This document shows, in pieces, positions 15,438-17,053 of a DNA stretch of 17,053 nt (the stretch's first letter is position 1; each line of letters opens with the position of its first letter). Where the stretch lies: contig DHUW01000071.1 in the NCBI GenBank assembly GCA_002409365.1, positions 47,843 through 64,895 of the forward strand, in the 5' to 3' direction. Under the pieces are notes generated by a model. It had not been told where the DNA came from. It saw only the letters and a list, made by a program, of their open reading frames with translations, and made no database searches. This DNA is from Anaerolineaceae bacterium UBA5224. Its GTDB lineage: Bacteria; Chloroflexota; Anaerolineae; Anaerolineales; Anaerolineaceae. Position numbers and translations under genes: made by a program.

Positions 15438-15464
15438 ATATCGATCATTCTTGATCGATATTTT
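15438..15464 (+). terminator. hairpin with short T-run after the glycosyltransferase genes
   Basis: ATATCGATCA (15438-15447) and TGATCGATAT (15452-15461) form a perfect 10-bp stem with loop TTCT, followed by three further T residues. The stem is AT-rich, so it would be a modest terminator. It lies 33 bases after the GT stop and before a possible promoter, which suggests a transcription-unit boundary. Confidence 0.5.
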
Positions 15465-15478
15465 CTCCAAGGCAACTG

Positions 15479-15508
15479 TGAACAGTGAATAGTATCAATT
15501 ATTATGAT
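15479..15508 (+). promoter_or_regulatory. possible promoter for the deacetylase gene
   Basis: TGAACA (15479-15484, four of six -35 bases), an 18-base spacer and TATGAT (15503-15508, five of six -10 bases) end 15 bases before the deacetylase ATG. A small ACTGT-GA-ACAGT palindrome (15475-15486) overlaps the -35 region. Prediction by eye. Confidence 0.25.
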
Positions 15509-15523
15509 TTGAAGTTGTAACAG

Positions 15524-16468
15524 ATGAAAATTGCAAAAGGATTTTTTCGAGGGTTTCACTCTGGAAGCGAATGGCAGACAGGTGTTCGAATCCTTGTTTT
15601 TCACGGGGTACTAAAAAAAATGCATCGAACCAGGGTCCATAGAAATTTTCATGATGTTGATGATTTTAAAGAAATCGCCAGGTATTTAAGGAGATTAAAT
15701 CCAATCAATGTTTCTGACTTTAAGATTGGTGATAAGCGACAAGGGACAATTATCACTTTTGATGATGGTTATGCTAATAATTTTATTGCTGCAGAGACAT
15801 TCGATAAGTATAAAATTCCCTGGACCCTCTTCATTAGCGCTGGTTGCATAGGCAAAACAAAATTGCTTTGGACTGTTGAGTTATCCTTACTCCTTCTGCA
15901 TGGGAATGCTAATGAAGTGGTGGTTCTTAATTCAAGATGGGACCTCGGATCAAGCATCAAAAGAGAGAAGGCATTTCAAACCATAAGATACCAAATGAAA
16001 GTTATGTCGATGCACCAGGTGATTTCTCTAATGGATGAACTCCGTTCTCAATTTCCTCCTGAGGAATCCCTGAGATTACTGGAGGAGTTTCCTGAATTTA
16101 TGATGTTATCCTGGGATGAAGTAAGGCAATTAGCTAATGCTGGGGTGGAAATCGGCAGCCACGGGGTTATGCACGCCATTCACCACCAGATTCAACCCCA
16201 AGATGTCAGGACTAAGGAATTAATAGATTCCAAATCCATTATAGAGGAGGAAACTGGAAAAACATGCCAACTGTTTGCTTTCCCGAATGGAGATTACAAT
16301 AATAATTCCTCACAAGAAATCTTAAGTGCGGGATATGCGTTTGGCTTCTCGCTCAAACAAAAAACGGTGAATAAAGATTTTCGAGGAAATATCCTTCCAA
16401 GGCTTAATGCACCGGGAACTTTATCATCGTTTGTAGCGAACTATTACTGGCAGCCAAACGAAGGCTGA
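15524..16468 (+). CDS. polysaccharide deacetylase (NodB/CE4 family)
   Basis: A metal-dependent N- or O-deacetylase of sugars. The 314-residue product has the three hallmark NodB motifs: TFDDGY at 78-83 (catalytic base and metal Asp), SHGVMH at 211-216 (metal His pair), and FAFPNGDY at 250-257. Between motifs 1 and 2 there is an insertion of roughly 70 residues beyond the compact family fold, including KLLWTVELSLLLL, seen in the exopolysaccharide-associated branch. There is no signal peptide, so it should act in the cytoplasm, on lipid-linked intermediates or precursor sugars, rather than on the finished wall. No clear Shine-Dalgarno sequence precedes the ATG. A hairpin and possible promoter lie upstream, so it may be a separate unit. 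An N-acetyl hexosamine in the glycan is a likely substrate, but this is inference. Confidence 0.9.
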   Translation: MKIAKGFFRGFHSGSEWQTGVRILVFHGVLKKMHRTRVHRNFHDVDDFKEIARYLRRLNPINVSDFKIGDKRQGTIITFDDGYANNFIAAETFDKYKIPWTLFISAGCIGKTKLLWTVELSLLLLHGNANEVVVLNSRWDLGSSIKREKAFQTIRYQMKVMSMHQVISLMDELRSQFPPEESLRLLEEFPEFMMLSWDEVRQLANAGVEIGSHGVMHAIHHQIQPQDVRTKELIDSKSIIEEETGKTCQLFAFPNGDYNNNSSQEILSAGYAFGFSLKQKTVNKDFRGNILPRLNAPGTLSSFVANYYWQPNEG

Positions 16469-16500
16469 CCTTTTCTTGAGATTATTCGAGTAAAACACTA

Positions 16501-17053
16501 ATGCGAGTATTTTCAGAACAGGCTATTTATCATGCTCCTGACCGTTATCATACCAATAACATCATTAAGTCGTTATGGAATGACAGTACCCAAGAAGGGC
16601 GTAGGGAACTATACGGGAATTGGGTGGATCTGTTTGAGTATGAACCACGGCTCAGCAGGGCCGATGTGTGCCTTTTGACCTACCAATGGCCTTACTATGT
16701 CAACAATGACCGAGTTGCCGATGCGGAGGCAGAGGTTAAGGTGGCAAAGGAGGCAGGCAAACCCATGGTGGTGTTTAGCGGGGGCGATTACCCGGCACGA
16801 ACGCCCTTCAGTGATGTGATCTTGTTCGAATCGGCAGGATACCGGTCAGACCCGGGGTATCGGTATCACTCGGCGACCCCAGCATTTATCGGGGACTACT
16901 TGGAAGAATATTGTGGGGGTGAATTGCTGGTGCGGGAAAAACAAGCCCAACCAGCGGTTGGCTTTTGCGGTCAGGCCAGCCTCTCGCCAATCCAGACTGC
17001 CTATAGAACATTTCGATTGAAGTGGCAGCAGCATCAGTATCGCCAGGGGAAAA
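16501..17053 (+). CDS. exostosin-like protein (possible GT47-type glycosyltransferase), 3' end missing
   Basis: The frame is open from an ATG at 16501 to the window edge, giving 184 residues with no stop. The visible part has alternating hydrophobic strands and helices consistent with the N-terminal half of a GT-B enzyme: ADVCLLTYQWPYYV, a strand KPMVVFSGGDYPA (about 89-101), an ILFESAGYRS loop, and VGFCGQAS (about 155-162), a segment recalled from bacterial exostosin-family proteins. Nothing catalytic can be checked because the C-terminal half is outside. It starts 32 bases after the deacetylase stop without a strong ribosome site. GC content rises compared with the deacetylase and the GT genes. 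Hypothetical glycan-cluster protein is the safe name if the exostosin resemblance does not hold. Confidence 0.65.
   Translation, partial: MRVFSEQAIYHAPDRYHTNNIIKSLWNDSTQEGRRELYGNWVDLFEYEPRLSRADVCLLTYQWPYYVNNDRVADAEAEVKVAKEAGKPMVVFSGGDYPARTPFSDVILFESAGYRSDPGYRYHSATPAFIGDYLEEYCGGELLVREKQAQPAVGFCGQASLSPIQTAYRTFRLKWQQHQYRQGK

Noticed and set aside
15433..15438. TTGACA as a -35 element before the hairpin at 15438
   Set aside because: No acceptable -10 at 16-18 bases; the hairpin occupies that space.
1..17053. Search for CRISPR arrays, tRNA or rRNA genes, transposases and direct repeats
   Set aside because: None was seen on either strand by reading. The mosaic composition is not accompanied by mobile-element genes or obvious terminal repeats.

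Overview
This is a cell-surface polysaccharide locus. All recognisable genes are on the + strand. They cover glycan synthesis, decoration, export and probably attachment to the cell wall. No rRNA, tRNA, transposase, phage gene or CRISPR array was seen. The source is probably a Chloroflexota bacterium of the Anaerolineae type. That rests on the style of the two LCP proteins, the GT2 genes with a GWPW leader and the exostosin-like last gene; it is recognition from memory, not a search, and should be taken as moderate confidence.

Layout. (1) Positions 1-2149: two tandem LytR-CpsA-Psr (LCP) proteins, the first cut by the window edge, followed by a strong hairpin at 2197-2226. (2) Positions 2268-6366: Wzm-type ABC permease, membrane-anchored TPR protein, Wzy_C (O-antigen ligase/polymerase) protein and an FkbM methyltransferase; the last three overlap by 1-4 bases, so they are probably translationally coupled. 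(3) Positions 6435-9330: Wzt-type ATPase, a second methyltransferase and a phosphoribosyltransferase-HAD fusion, again with overlapping stop and start codons. (4) Positions 9391-15405: GT2, a WbsX/GH99-like protein, and four more GT-A/GT2 glycosyltransferases. (5) From 15524: a polysaccharide deacetylase and a truncated exostosin-like gene that runs off the end.

Proposed pathway (inference). The five glycosyltransferases, perhaps with WbsX, build a heteropolysaccharide in the cytoplasm. The phosphoribosyltransferase-HAD protein adds ribofuranose from PRPP. The methyltransferases modify or cap the chain, Wzm/Wzt exports it, and LCP enzymes (or the Wzy_C protein) join it to an envelope acceptor. 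No nucleotide-sugar synthesis gene is present, so donors must come from elsewhere.

The strongest observations are: the fusion protein that fits the dual-domain ribofuranosyltransferase design; a sharp drop in GC inside the Wzt gene just after the ATPase H-loop, beginning an AT-rich block of about 2.3 kb that carries the Wzt C-terminal domain, a methyltransferase and the fusion gene; similar GC-rich-to-AT-rich gradients inside three following genes; and the presence of both an ABC exporter and a Wzy_C protein with no Wzx flippase in view. I did not find a clearly unprecedented system. The ribosylation/capping/export module is the best candidate for novelty.
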